Shown here piece after piece: positions 1 through 8,534 of a stretch of 35,488 nucleotides of DNA. Each line of letters begins with the position of its first letter. The first letter of the stretch is position 1. The stretch is from Acidobacteriota bacterium (GTDB lineage: Bacteria; Acidobacteriota; Vicinamibacteria; Vicinamibacterales; Fen-181): assembly GCA_003170135.1 (NCBI GenBank), contig PMZR01000047.1:1-35488 (forward strand), read 5' to 3'. The notes under the pieces were generated by a model, which was not told the origin of the DNA, searched no databases, and worked only from the letters and a program-made list of their open reading frames with translations. The position numbers and the translations under genes are program-made.

Positions 1-1976
1 ACGTTCGTCCACGTCTTGCCGCCGTCCATGGTGCTGTAAATCTGGCCGTTGCTGCTGCCCGACCAGACCACGCCCGGCTTCAGCGTGGAGACGGAGAAGT
101 CGGAAATGGACGCGGCGCCGCCCCCTCGGCCTCCGCCAGCGCCTGCTGCCGGTGCCGGCCCTGGCCGGGCGCCCGCCGCTGGCGGAGCGCCCGGCGGAGG
201 TGTCGTGGGCGGCGCGGCCGCGGGCGGCGGATTTCCTCCGGCCTGCGCCGGCGCTGCCCCACGGCCGCCTGCCCGGCCACCCGCTGCGGCCGCCTGCGAT
301 ATGCCGCACGGCACCATCGGCTGGCCTTTCGCCGTAGTGAGATCCGGACTGAACGCCTTCCAGCTCTCGGCGCCGTCGCGCGTTACCAGGATGCAGTTGT
401 AACCGACGTACAGCGCTTTCGGCTCGAACGCGGTGTCGAACCGCTTCCAGAAATCCCTGCCGGCGGAGTACAGCCCCGAGTCGGCGCCGAAGTTGGGCGC
501 CACGTTCCCCCACTGGCCGGTCGCCAGATTGATCTTGATCAATCCGCTGCCCTGCCCCAGGCCGTACCCGACGCCGTACACGGTGGTGGGATTGAGTGGA
601 TCCGGCGCCACAGTACCGAACTCGGAGGACGGCAGCGGGGACCAATCGACGATGGTGATCTGACCTTGATCGCTGCGGCTGCGCGTCATGATCGCGCCGG
701 TATCCTGCTGCGACCCCATCACCCAGTACGGATACCGCGTGTCGGTGGTGACGTGGTAGACCTGGGCAATCGGCAGCACATAGAAGCTGCTCCAGTTCTT
801 GCCGCCATCAAACGTGACATTCGCGCCCTGATCGGTGCCAAATAACATGCGCTGACCGTTGGTCGGGTCAATCCACATGTGGTGGTAGTCCTCGCCGCCC
901 GGCGCGCCCTTGAACGCGATGAACGTGTTGCCGCCGTCGGTCGAGCGATACGCCGCGGTTGAGACCGTGTAGACGATGTCGGGATTCTGGGAATCCACCC
1001 ACACGCCGCAGCTGTAGGCGCCCTGACCGTTACTGATGCGTGTGTCGGTGCCGGCCATGTGCTTCCACGTCGCGCCCTGATCGTCGGAGCGATACAGTCC
1101 GGAGCCGCCCTGCAGTGCGGTGCCGACCACGTAGACGCGCTGTCCATTGGTGTGCGCCGCGACGGCCACGCCGATGCGTCCGGTATACGGAGGCAGCGTG
1201 TCGACCTTCTTCCACGTCTTGCCCTCGTCGGTGGACTTGTAGAGCGCCGTGCCGTTGTTGGCTGGGGGAGCCGCGGCGGCCGCTCCGCCGCCGCCTCCGC
1301 CAAACCCACCACCACCGCCGCCGGCGGTGCCCTGGCTCGTGGCGAAGACGAGGTTCGGCATGTCAAAGGCACAGGCCACGTCGCGCGTGCCATTGGCATT
1401 GTCGGGGCGCAGCGTGTTCTGCCACGTGCGGCCGCCGTCGGTGGTCCGGAAGATCCCCGCCCCGGTGCGCCGCGCATCGCCCTGCGTCGAGGCGAGGACG
1501 ATGTTCGGATCCTCGGGATCGATCACGATCCTGTTGACCTTGGTGGTCTCCTCGAGGCCGACATGCGTCCACGTCTTGCCCGCGTCGGTCGACTTGTACA
1601 TCCCGTCACCCAGCGATCCCTGGATCGAGTCGCCGGTGCCGGCGTAGACGATGTTGGGGTTGGACGACGAGACCTGGATGGCGCCGATGCTGTCCACCTG
1701 CGGGAACTGGTCGAAGATCGGGTACCAGGAGATGCCGGCACTGGTGGTTTTCCAAATCCCCCCCGCCGGCGTGCCGGCGTAGAACGTGCCGGGTTGGCCG
1801 ATGACGCCGGCCACCGCAGAAATGCGCCCGCCGTGAAACGGGCCGATGTTGCGCCACTGCAGGCCGCCGAGCAGATTCGGGGCCACCTGCTGGGCCGTAC
1901 CCCATGTGCCCATCGTGGCCATCGCCAACACAGTCAGTCCAACCACGAGCGAACGGCGCGAAAATCCAGGTGACAT
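1..1976 (-). CDS. Secreted Asp-box (BNR/sortilin-like) repeat protein, 3' end cut by window edge
   Basis: The minus-strand frame stays open from the ATG at 1976 to the window edge, about 658 codons, so the C-terminus is missing. Seen: a Sec-type signal peptide (residues 1-28, ending near GTAQ) and many Asp-box motifs of the S/T-x-D-x-G-x-T-W type, including STDAGKTW, TTDGGRTW, STDEGKTW, SDDQGATW, STDGGNTF and MDGGKTW. These are the hallmark of beta-propeller families such as BNR glycosidase-like, YCF48-like and VPS10/sortilin proteins. Two low-complexity inserts interrupt the propeller: Gly/Ala at about residues 217-239 and Gly/Ala/Pro/Arg at about 558-620. The start is well supported by GGAGG at 1983-1987, six bases upstream. 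Such proteins are often around 1000 residues in Acidobacteriota. Enzymatic activity cannot be assigned; a periplasmic or exported location is inferred from the signal peptide. Confidence 0.85.
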   Translation of the reverse strand, partial: MSPGFSRRSLVVGLTVLAMATMGTWGTAQQVAPNLLGGLQWRNIGPFHGGRISAVAGVIGQPGTFYAGTPAGGIWKTTSAGISWYPIFDQFPQVDSIGAIQVSSSNPNIVYAGTGDSIQGSLGDGMYKSTDAGKTWTHVGLEETTKVNRIVIDPEDPNIVLASTQGDARRTGAGIFRTTDGGRTWQNTLRPDNANGTRDVACAFDMPNLVFATSQGTAGGGGGGFGGGGGGAAAAAPPANNGTALYKSTDEGKTWKKVDTLPPYTGRIGVAVAAHTNGQRVYVVGTALQGGSGLYRSDDQGATWKHMAGTDTRISNGQGAYSCGVWVDSQNPDIVYTVSTAAYRSTDGGNTFIAFKGAPGGEDYHHMWIDPTNGQRMLFGTDQGANVTFDGGKNWSSFYVLPIAQVYHVTTDTRYPYWVMGSQQDTGAIMTRSRSDQGQITIVDWSPLPSSEFGTVAPDPLNPTTVYGVGYGLGQGSGLIKINLATGQWGNVAPNFGADSGLYSAGRDFWKRFDTAFEPKALYVGYNCILVTRDGAESWKAFSPDLTTAKGQPMVPCGISQAAAAGGRAGGRGAAPAQAGGNPPPAAAPPTTPPPGAPPAAGARPGPAPAAGAGGGRGGGAASISDFSVSTLKPGVVWSGSSNGQIYSTMDGGKTWTN

Positions 1977-2041
1977 CCCAAACCTCCAAGCAACGCTTCG
2001 CAGCCTGCACGTGCCGCCTCTTGAAATTGATGGCCAAGAGG

Positions 2042-2070
2042 ATAGTCCGGATTGGCGTGAGCCCGGTCAA
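2042..2070 (-). promoter_or_regulatory. Candidate promoter for the Asp-box protein gene
   Basis: On the minus strand TTGACC (complement of 2065-2070) is followed after 17 bases by GACTAT (complement of 2042-2047). The -35 is good and the -10 weak (3/6). The inverted repeat CCTCTTG/CAAGAGG (2017-2023/2035-2041) lies at the expected transcription start. Confidence 0.35.
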
Positions 2071-2236
2071 GATAATCCAACGCGCCACATCACGCGCGCC
2101 GCCCGCCGACTTCCTCGCATTCGCGCGCAAGAACCCACCGCTTCCGGGCGGTGTCGCGCGGGGGCCAGATGAAGTGGGGCGGTGGCAGCCCGTGCCGTTT
2201 GGTCGCAGAACGGCGTTGCAACGCTTCATTTTCCTG

Positions 2237-2275
2237 TTGACCTTCGATGGTTCGCTGGCTCATAGTTCCCATCGA
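2237..2275 (+). promoter_or_regulatory. Candidate padR promoter with bracketing inverted repeat
   Basis: TTGACC (2237-2242) and CATAGT (2261-2266) are spaced by 18 bases, with start expected about 20 bases before the padR start codon. The perfect inverted repeat TCGATGG (2244-2250) / CCATCGA (2269-2275) spans the spacer and the start point, a position suited to a repressor operator. PadR-family proteins commonly repress their own operons; that PadR binds this repeat is inference. Confidence 0.45.
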
Positions 2276-2293
2276 GCTACGACAGGAGGCACC

Positions 2294-2620
2294 TTGCCCA
2301 AGACCGACCTTCTTCAGGGCACCCTCGACCTTCTGATTCTCAAGATCCTCGCCCTTGGCCCCAATCACGGGTGGGGCATCTCCAATCGGATTCGGCAGAT
2401 CTCGCGGGAAGGTCTGTGTGCCAGCCAGGGCTCGCTCTACCCCGCGCTCCACCGGCTGGAAATGCGCGGACACATCACGTCGGAGATGGCGCCCTCAGAG
2501 AACAACCGGCGGGCGAGAATCTACACGCTGACGGAAGCCGGCAAGCAGCAGTTGGAAACCGAGACACAGACGTGGGAGCAATTCGCGTTGTCGATGCGGC
2601 GGGTGTTGCGCACGGCGTAG
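2294..2620 (+). CDS. PadR family transcriptional regulator
   Basis: A 108-residue winged-helix repressor. Seen: the opening LPKTDLLQGTLDLLILK, then HGWGISNRI, the recognition-helix region QGSLYPALHRLEMRGHI, the wing segment ENNRRARIYTLTEAGKQQL and a short C-terminal helix. This is the compact PadR form that accompanies ADOP permeases. The start is TTG at 2294: AGGAGG (2284-2289) lies four bases upstream, and the alignment with the family (MPKTDLLQGTLD) begins there, so the longer upstream reading is not used. The permease starts 19 bases after its stop, indicating an operon in which this protein probably controls itself and the permease. The ligand is unknown. Confidence 0.93.
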   Translation: MPKTDLLQGTLDLLILKILALGPNHGWGISNRIRQISREGLCASQGSLYPALHRLEMRGHITSEMAPSENNRRARIYTLTEAGKQQLETETQTWEQFALSMRRVLRTA

Positions 2621-2639
2621 ATGGCCAACGGAGAAGACC

Positions 2640-5304
2640 ATGCTGACGCGCGTGCTTGCGTACGTGAAGGGGCTGGTCCGGCGGGATGCCATCGACACCG
2701 AGGTGGACGAGGAGCTTGGCTTTCACGTCGAGATGGAGACCCGGGCAAACATCGACCGCGGCATGAAGCCGGCGGAGGCGCGGCGCGTGACGCTCCGGGA
2801 TCTCGGCGGCGTGACACAGACGAAGGAAGCAGTTCGCCAGACACGCGGCGGCTGGATCGACGCCGTCGTCCGCGACCTGCGGCATGCCGTCCGGCTCCTT
2901 GCGCGCAATCGCAGATTCACGGCCGCCGCGGTCCTGACTCTCGCGCTCGGTATCGGAGCAAATGCTGCCATCTTCGGCATCGTCGATGCCGCGCTGTTTC
3001 GACCGATTCCCTACAAGGACGCCGACAGGCTGGTCCTCGTCCTGGGGAGCGCCTGGACAATTGTTGACGACGGCCAGAACCTGAAGAGACAGCCAACGTT
3101 TTCGCTCATTGGCAGAGATGTCGACACGGCGCGGGTGTTCACCAGCATCTTCGAGGACTTCGGGGCGTATCGCACTGCGCGCCCCGCGGCACTCGCCACC
3201 GGCATCGACCAGAACCTGCGCGTGGGGGGATTCACGCCGAACCTCTCGAGATTCCTTGGCGTGTGGCCGGAGATCGGAAGGGCCTTCACACGCGACGACC
3301 TGCAGGCGCACGACGCGATCATCGTGAGCGACGGGTTCTGGCAGCGCACCTTCAACCGGGATCCCCATGTCATCGGCAAGACGCTCGCCTTCCCCGACCA
3401 CACGTACGTTGTCGTCGGTGTCATGCCACCGACCTTCAGGCTCTTCGGGGGCGCGCAGACCGACGCCTGGCTGCCCATCAACGAGAAGGACGGCGACCAC
3501 CTCGTTGCCCGCCTCCGTCCCGGGCTCACGTTTCCGCAGGCCGAGCATGCGCTGAAAGCCGAGAGCAAACGTCTGCCCGTCCTCACGTTCAGGGGAAAGT
3601 CCTACCCGATGGAGTTTCAGATTGTTGCGCCCGATTGGGAGCGGGCGGCCCATCTGCCTGCCGGATTCGTGGAACGACCGCAGAGGAGGATGCTCCTCAG
3701 CCTGATGGCCGCCGTGGGGTTCGTGCTGCTCATCGCGTGCGCGAACGTCGCCAATCTGCTGCTCGTGAGGACGCTGGCGCGCCAGGACGAGATCGCGGTC
3801 CGTCGAGCGCTCGGCGCGACTCGCGCGCAGCTCGCGCGTCAATTCCTGATCGAGGGGTTCGTGCTCGCCGGCCTCGGTGGCGTGGTCGCGAGCTTCGTCG
3901 CCTGGGCCGGCATCCGCACGATTCCTTCGATTGCGCCGCCGGACCTGATTCCGACGCTGCTCGGCATCTCGCTGCCGCAGTTCGATCTGCGCGTGCTTGC
4001 CTTCGCGGGTCTGACGGTGCTCGTGGCCGGCATGTCGTCAGGCGTGGCATCCGCGATCCGCGCATCAGGTTGGGCTGCCGACAGAGGACTGCTGTCGGGC
4101 GGGCGTCGCATCGCCGGCTCGCGTGGTCACCGGCGGGTTCGCCACGCGTTTCAAGCGGTGCAGATTGCGCTCACGCTCGTGCTGCTCACCGGCGCCGGTC
4201 TCTTCATCAACAGCTTCGTGCGCATGGTGAGTGTCCCTGCGGGCTTCGACTCGCGGCAGTTGGCCGTCGCCGGCTTCAAGTTTCCGTCAAGAGAATTCGC
4301 GTCGAGGCCGCAGGTGGTTGCCTTCGTCAACGAGTTGGCCGCGCGCGTTTCCCGCATGCCAGGTGTGGTCGGCGCATCGGTCGGCGACCCGCCGATATTG
4401 GTCCCCTCCGACACAGACCGATTGGTCCCGGACGGCGATGCCTCGCGCGCCACTCGAGATGAGAACGACCAGTTTCTGGGTCGGGCCGGAGTACTTTCGC
4501 GTTGCGGGCATCGCGCTGAAGCAAGGGCGCGCCTTCACGGAGCACGATCGACAGAACAGCGAGCCGGTCGTGATTCTCAGCGACGCCGTCGCTATGCGTT
4601 TGTGGCCGGGCCGACACCCGGTCGGCAGACAGGTCCACATCGGCAAGGACAAGTTTACGGTCGTCGGCATCGTCCCCCACCTGCGCACGAGAGATCTTGC
4701 CAAAGACAGCGTCGAGATCTTCTTCGCCGCCGACCAGTCCAAGTGGGAGTGGGCGTCTGGGTCGGCGAGTCTTCTGGTGAGGACGACGGGGGATGCAGAT
4801 CGAGTTGCGGCGATGGTTCGTACCGAGGCGCACGCGATCAATCCTCGCGTCACGGTGAACGGAATCAGCACCGTGGATCGCCTGTTCGCCGAGTTCGATC
4901 CCTTTGGCCCCTCGCGCTTCTACGCCGTGATGCTGACTGCGCTCGCTGTGCTTGGCCTGCTGACAGCGGCGGTCGGGCTATATGGTCTGATGTCGTTCGC
5001 AGTCAGGCAGCGCACACACGAAATAGGGATCCGGATGGCGCTCGGCGCCGATCCAAAAAGCGTCCGCAGGTTAATCGCCGGCGATGCCATATGGCCGGTT
5101 TCAGTTGGCTTGGCCGTCGGCGTCCTGGTCGCCTGGTGGTTCTCGAAGTTCCTTGCGTCGCAGCTGTTTCACGTCTCCCCGCACGATCCGGTGACAATGG
5201 CCGCAGTTGTCGGCGTGCTGCTCTTGGTCTGTCTCTTCAGCGTCTTGGCACCTGTGCGCCAGGCGACGCATACGAATCCGGTGGACGCGCTGCGCGAGGA
5301 ATAA
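2640..5304 (+). pseudogene. ADOP-type ABC transporter permease (MacB/FtsX-like), frameshifted
   Basis: An orphan permease of the Acidobacteria-duplicated type, seen in two frames. The first frame gives the N-terminal prefix domain (about residues 1-90), TM1 near LTLALGIGANAAIFGI, a MacB periplasmic domain, and the first FtsX domain with membrane segments near residues 350-375, 406-425, 450-470 and 500-525. Homology stops at DENDQF (about 4475) and resumes one base over with WVGPEYFRVAGIALKQG, running through the second periplasmic domain and the second FtsX domain (TM near 4918-5000, 5090-5160, 5200-5260) to the stop at 5302. Dropping one T from TTT at 4473-4475 would restore an 887-codon protein, the normal family length. 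This is either a real inactivating mutation or a sequencing error. The start is supported by GGAG at 2630-2633. The exported substrate is unknown; no ATPase gene is adjacent. Confidence 0.88.
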
Positions 5305-5640
5305 GCAGTGTCGGGGGGGCTATCAGAACTGTTGCGATTGTTGCAGTGGCGGAGAGGGGGGATTCGTCCGAGTTCGCTGCGGTCCGGAGGGTTCGGCTCC
5401 TCCCGCAGCTTCGGCGGGACATCATCCCTGCGCGGAGCTATCCCGCCGTAGCTCGCCGAGAAGGCGAAACGTGATTCGCAGGCGAGCGAAGGATTCCCGT
5501 CGGACGTTTGCCTTCGCGACGCTGTGGCCGCCTCGCATCTCCTCGCGTCGCTACGGCAGACAACCTTCGCTGGCGTTGCGGTTGGCTTGCCAACCGAAGC
5601 TCACCGAGGACGTGCGAAGGTCCCGCAGGCGAGCGAAGGT
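5305..5640. repeat. Palindrome- and repeat-rich intergenic region beside tRNA-Ser
   Basis: This 336-bp stretch has no credible gene. It contains an imperfect 13-bp inverted repeat (AGCTTCGGCGGGA at 5407-5419 against 5441-5453, one mismatch), a direct 16-bp repeat CGCAGGCGAGCGAAGG at 5477-5492 and 5624-5639, partial inverted copies of its CCTTCGC core at 5510-5580, and the palindrome GGTTGGCTTGCCAACC at 5580-5595. The pattern resembles decayed dispersed repeat units accumulated next to a tRNA gene. No transposase or integrase is present. Confidence 0.55.
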
Positions 5641-5730
<90 letters not shown>

Positions 5731-5795
5731 GACGTCGTCCAGTTTACGCGAACCACGCGGTTGCATGTGGTTGCACGTTGGTGACCATGGCTCAG

Positions 5796-5825
5796 GGCCA
5801 GACAGGGCTTAAGCCCAGTCAGGCC
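5796..5825. terminator. Imperfect 30-bp palindrome after serS
   Basis: Two 15-base arms pair with only two A-A mismatches around the perfect core GGGCTTAAGCCC (5805-5816). It begins 14 bases past the serS stop codon on the minus strand and could end or stabilise the serS transcript before the tRNA. There is no T-tract, so intrinsic termination is uncertain. Confidence 0.4.
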
Positions 5826-5839
5826 GTAAGCCTTGCGTC

Positions 5840-7132
5840 CTAAGCCTTCTTCGGCTCGATCACTTCCAGCCCGTTCATGAACGGCCGCAGCGCCTCGGGC
5901 ACCACCACCGAGCCGTCCTTCTGCTGGTAGTTCTCCAGCACCGCGATGAGCGTCCGGCCGACCGCCAGGCCCGAGCCGTTCAGCGTGTGCACGAACTCCA
6001 CCTTGCCGCTGCCGCCGGGGCGGAACTTGATGTTCGCGCGGCGCGCCTGGAACGCCTCGGTGTTGCTGCACGACGAGATCTCGCGGTACGTGTTCTGGCT
6101 GGGCAGCCACACCTCGATGTCGTACGTCTTGGCAGAGGCGAATCCCATGTCGCCCGTGCACAAGAGCACCGTGCGATACGGGAGCCCGAGCCGCACGAGC
6201 ACCTGCTCGGCATCGCGCGTCAGCGCCTCGAGCTCGTCGTAGGACTGCTCCGGCGTCGTGAACTTCACGAGTTCGACCTTATCGAACTGGTGCTGCCGGA
6301 TGAGGCCCCGCACATCCGCCCCGTACGATCCGGCTTCGCTCCTGAAGCACGGCGTGTAGGCGGTGTAGCGCAGCGGCAGCAGCCGGCCGTCGAGGATCTC
6401 GCCGCGATAGAGGTTCGTCAGCGGCACTTCGGCCGTCGGCACGAGATACAGATCCCAGTCGCCCGCGATCTTGAACAGATCCGCCTCGAACTTCGGCAGG
6501 TTCCCGGTCCCGGTCAACGCCGCCGCGTTGACCATGAACGGCGGCTCGACTTCCGTGTACCCATGCTCGCGGGTGTGCAGCGCGAGCATGAAATTGATGA
6601 GCGCACGCGACAGCTGCGCGCCCGCGCCCATCAGCACGGCAAAGCGCGCGCCGGACATCTTCGTCGCCCGCTCGAAGTCGATGATCCCGAGCTCGGGGCC
6701 CAGATCCCAGTGCGGCCTGGGGGTGAAGTCAAACGCCCGCGGCTCGCCGCCGCGGCGCACTTCCTGGTTGTCGGCCGCGCTCGATCCTGTCGGCACCGAC
6801 GCGTGCGGCACGTTCGGGATCGTCAGCAGCAGGTGGCGGCGGTGCTGTTCGATCTCGTCCACCTCGGCTTCGAGCTGCTTGATTTTCTGTCCCCGCTCGC
6901 GGCTCGCCCCGTGAATCGCGCTGGCGTCCTGGCCCTGGCGCTTCGCCCGCGCCACCTCGTCGCCCGCCGCGTTCTGCTGGCGCTTGAGTTCCTCGGTCTC
7001 GGGAATGAGCCGCCGACGCCGCGTGTCGAGCCGGCCGAGCTCCTCCAGTTCGGCATCCGCATTGATACCGCGATGGGCGAGCGCGGTGCGAACCTCTTCC
7101 ACGCGATCACGTACGAGCGCTGGATCGAGCAT
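5840..7132 (-). CDS. serS: Seryl-tRNA synthetase
   Basis: Charges tRNA-Ser with serine in the cytosol, in two steps through seryl-adenylate. At 430 residues it has the usual bacterial length. Seen: an N-terminal helical arm (about residues 30-110, rich in K/E/Q/R with [17 protein letters not shown]) that grips the long variable arm of tRNA-Ser, then the class II core with motif 2 near residue 264 ([17 protein letters not shown]) and motif 3 near 345-360 ([15 protein letters not shown]). The start at 7132 matches the family opening [10 protein letters not shown], although no clear Shine-Dalgarno is visible. It is divergent from galU with only 40 bases between the starts, so one or both promoters must lie inside the neighbouring gene. 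tRNA-Ser(UGA) follows downstream on the same strand. Confidence 0.98.
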   Translation of the reverse strand: MLDPALVRDRVEEVRTALAHRGINADAELEELGRLDTRRRRLIPETEELKRQQNAAGDEVARAKRQGQDASAIHGASRERGQKIKQLEAEVDEIEQHRRHLLLTIPNVPHASVPTGSSAADNQEVRRGGEPRAFDFTPRPHWDLGPELGIIDFERATKMSGARFAVLMGAGAQLSRALINFMLALHTREHGYTEVEPPFMVNAAALTGTGNLPKFEADLFKIAGDWDLYLVPTAEVPLTNLYRGEILDGRLLPLRYTAYTPCFRSEAGSYGADVRGLIRQHQFDKVELVKFTTPEQSYDELEALTRDAEQVLVRLGLPYRTVLLCTGDMGFASAKTYDIEVWLPSQNTYREISSCSNTEAFQARRANIKFRPGGSGKVEFVHTLNGSGLAVGRTLIAVLENYQQKDGSVVVPEALRPFMNGLEVIEPKKA

Positions 7133-7172
7133 GATGAGTTAATGTGATACGATGCCGCCAAAGGAGTCAAGC

Positions 7173-8129
7173 GTGAGGAGCAGCGTGCGAAAAGCGGTCT
7201 TTCCGGCCGCAGGCCTCGGCACCCGGTTCCTGCCCGCCACCAAGGCGCAGCCGAAGGAAATGCTGCCGATCGTCGACAAGCCGATCATCCAGTACGGCGT
7301 CGAGGAAGCCGTCGCCTCGGGCGTCGACAACATCATCCTCGTCACCGGCCGCGGCAAGAACGCGATCGAAGACCACTTCGACGTGTCGGTGGAACTGGAG
7401 ACCTTCCTGGAGTCGCGCGGCAAGACATCGCTGCTCGCCCAGATCCGCCAGATCTCCAACCTGATCAACTTCGCCTACGTGCGCCAGGGCGAACCGCTCG
7501 GCCTCGGCCACGCCGTGCTGGTCACCAGATCCCTGATCAACGACGAACCGTTCGCCGTCATCCTGGCCGACGATGTGATCGACGCGGACCCGCCGGGCCT
7601 GAAGCAGATGATCGACGTGTTCGATCGCGTCGGCGGCCCCGTGCTCGCCGTCGAGCGCGTGCCCGAAGCCCAGGTCTCGAGCTACGGCATCGTCGACATC
7701 GATCCGGCCGGGGGATTGGGCGAGGGCGTCTTCCGCGTGCGCGACCTCGTCGAAAAGCCCCGGCGCGAGGATGCGCCCTCGAACCTCGCGATCATCGGGC
7801 GCTACATCCTGACCCCCGACATCTTTCCCGCGCTCGAGGCCACGGCGGCCGACCGCACGGGCGAGATCCAACTCACCAACGGACTGCGGCGCCTGCTGCG
7901 GGACCGGCCAATCTACGCCTGCGAGGTGAAGGGCGTCCGCCACGACACGGGCAACAAGCTCGGGTTCCTTCGCGCCGTGGTGTACTTCGCGCTGCGCCGG
8001 CCGGATCTGGCCGAACCGTTCGCAGAGTACCTGCGCTCACTGGACCTCGACGCGCTGCTCGAGAGCCAGCGCGCGGCACAGAAGGCGGTCGGCGGACAGT
8101 CAAAAGAGGGCTTAGGGCTTAAGGCTTAA
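7173..8129 (+). CDS. galU: UTP--glucose-1-phosphate uridylyltransferase
   Basis: Makes UDP-glucose from UTP and glucose-1-phosphate, feeding polysaccharide and envelope sugar synthesis. At 318 residues from the chosen start it fits the family. Seen: the nucleotide-binding opening FPAAGLGTRFLPATKAQPKE with MLPIVDKP directly after it, then QYGVEEAV, the RQGEPLGLGHAV segment, LADDVID and the VEKP motif, all typical of GalU. The start chosen is GTG at 7173, six bases after AAAGGAG (7160-7166). An ATG at 7152 in the same frame would place that Shine-Dalgarno inside the gene and is less likely. The final codons (GLGLKA) are made from a TTAAG-rich repeat that runs on past the stop, suggesting the gene end was reshaped by repeat expansion. 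Confidence 0.95.
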   Translation: MRSSVRKAVFPAAGLGTRFLPATKAQPKEMLPIVDKPIIQYGVEEAVASGVDNIILVTGRGKNAIEDHFDVSVELETFLESRGKTSLLAQIRQISNLINFAYVRQGEPLGLGHAVLVTRSLINDEPFAVILADDVIDADPPGLKQMIDVFDRVGGPVLAVERVPEAQVSSYGIVDIDPAGGLGEGVFRVRDLVEKPRREDAPSNLAIIGRYILTPDIFPALEATAADRTGEIQLTNGLRRLLRDRPIYACEVKGVRHDTGNKLGFLRAVVYFALRRPDLAEPFAEYLRSLDLDALLESQRAAQKAVGGQSKEGLGLKA

Positions 8130-8140
8130 GGCTCAGGGCC
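8108..8140. repeat. TTAAG-rich direct repeat across the galU stop codon
   Basis: Near-tandem units GGGCTTA / GGGCTTAAGGCTTAAGGCT cross the galU stop codon (8127-8129). Related TTAAG/TTTAG-rich units occur after serS (5805-5842) and between gyrB and gyrA (21601-21660). Function unknown. Confidence 0.5.
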
Positions 8141-8164
8141 TGGCGCCGCGCCGGGCGCGCGACC

Positions 8165-8521
8165 TCAGCTCTGGCTCTTCTCGCTCTTGCCGCTTTTCTC
8201 CGTCCTCTCGCTCTTCTCGGTCTTCCTGGCGCTCGTGTCCGTCGAGGCCGGGGCGGGCGAAGACGAGCCGGAGCTCTTGGCCGAATCCGCCGCCGCGGCC
8301 GCCTTGTCGTCAGACGCTTTGCCCGCGTCCACCGAGCTCCTCTTCGCGTAGTCGGTCACGTACCAGCCCGAACCCTTGAAGTGAATGGCCGGCGCGGACA
8401 GCACTTTGTGCACGGGCGCGGCGCCGCAGGCGCGGCAGATTTCGATGGGCGCGTCGGAGAATCGCTGGATCACCTCGAACGTGGCTCCACAGGCGTCGCA
8501 CTTGTACTCGTAGAGTGGCAT
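8165..8521 (-). CDS. FmdB family zinc-ribbon protein with charged Ser/Lys tail
   Basis: A 118-residue protein. The first 60 residues are a typical FmdB/CxxC_CxxC_SSSS zinc ribbon: MPLYEYKCDACGATFEV, with cysteine pairs C8-x2-C11 and C29-x2-C32 that should bind one zinc, and FKGSGWYVTDY. The last 55 residues are low complexity (Ala, then Ser/Lys/Glu with repeated EKS units) and probably disordered. The start is placed at MPLYEYKC because all family members begin there; a longer reading from 8548 is rejected. It lies 13 bases downstream of the DUF885 gene on the same strand, probably co-transcribed. FmdB was named as a regulator of amide utilisation, but the general role of these small ribbons is not established. 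Confidence 0.9.
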   Translation of the reverse strand: MPLYEYKCDACGATFEVIQRFSDAPIEICRACGAAPVHKVLSAPAIHFKGSGWYVTDYAKRSSVDAGKASDDKAAAAADSAKSSGSSSPAPASTDTSARKTEKSERTEKSGKSEKSQS

Positions 8522-8534
8522 AGGGTCCTGAACA

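Larger units (their letters stand above)
1977..2293. other. Divergent intergenic region between Asp-box gene and padR
   Basis: This 317-bp gap separates two divergent genes and contains no convincing ORF. It holds a candidate promoter for each side, two 7-bp inverted repeats (2017-2023/2035-2041 and 2244-2250/2269-2275), and strong Shine-Dalgarno sequences at both ends. Confidence 0.6.

Noticed and set aside
1606..2229. 207-codon minus-strand frame starting in the padR upstream region
   Set aside because: It is out of frame with the Asp-box protein, whose own frame has the signal peptide, motifs and Shine-Dalgarno.
2621..3067. 148-codon frame starting right after padR
   Set aside because: It is an out-of-frame shadow of the permease N-terminal domain, which has its own Shine-Dalgarno and homology.
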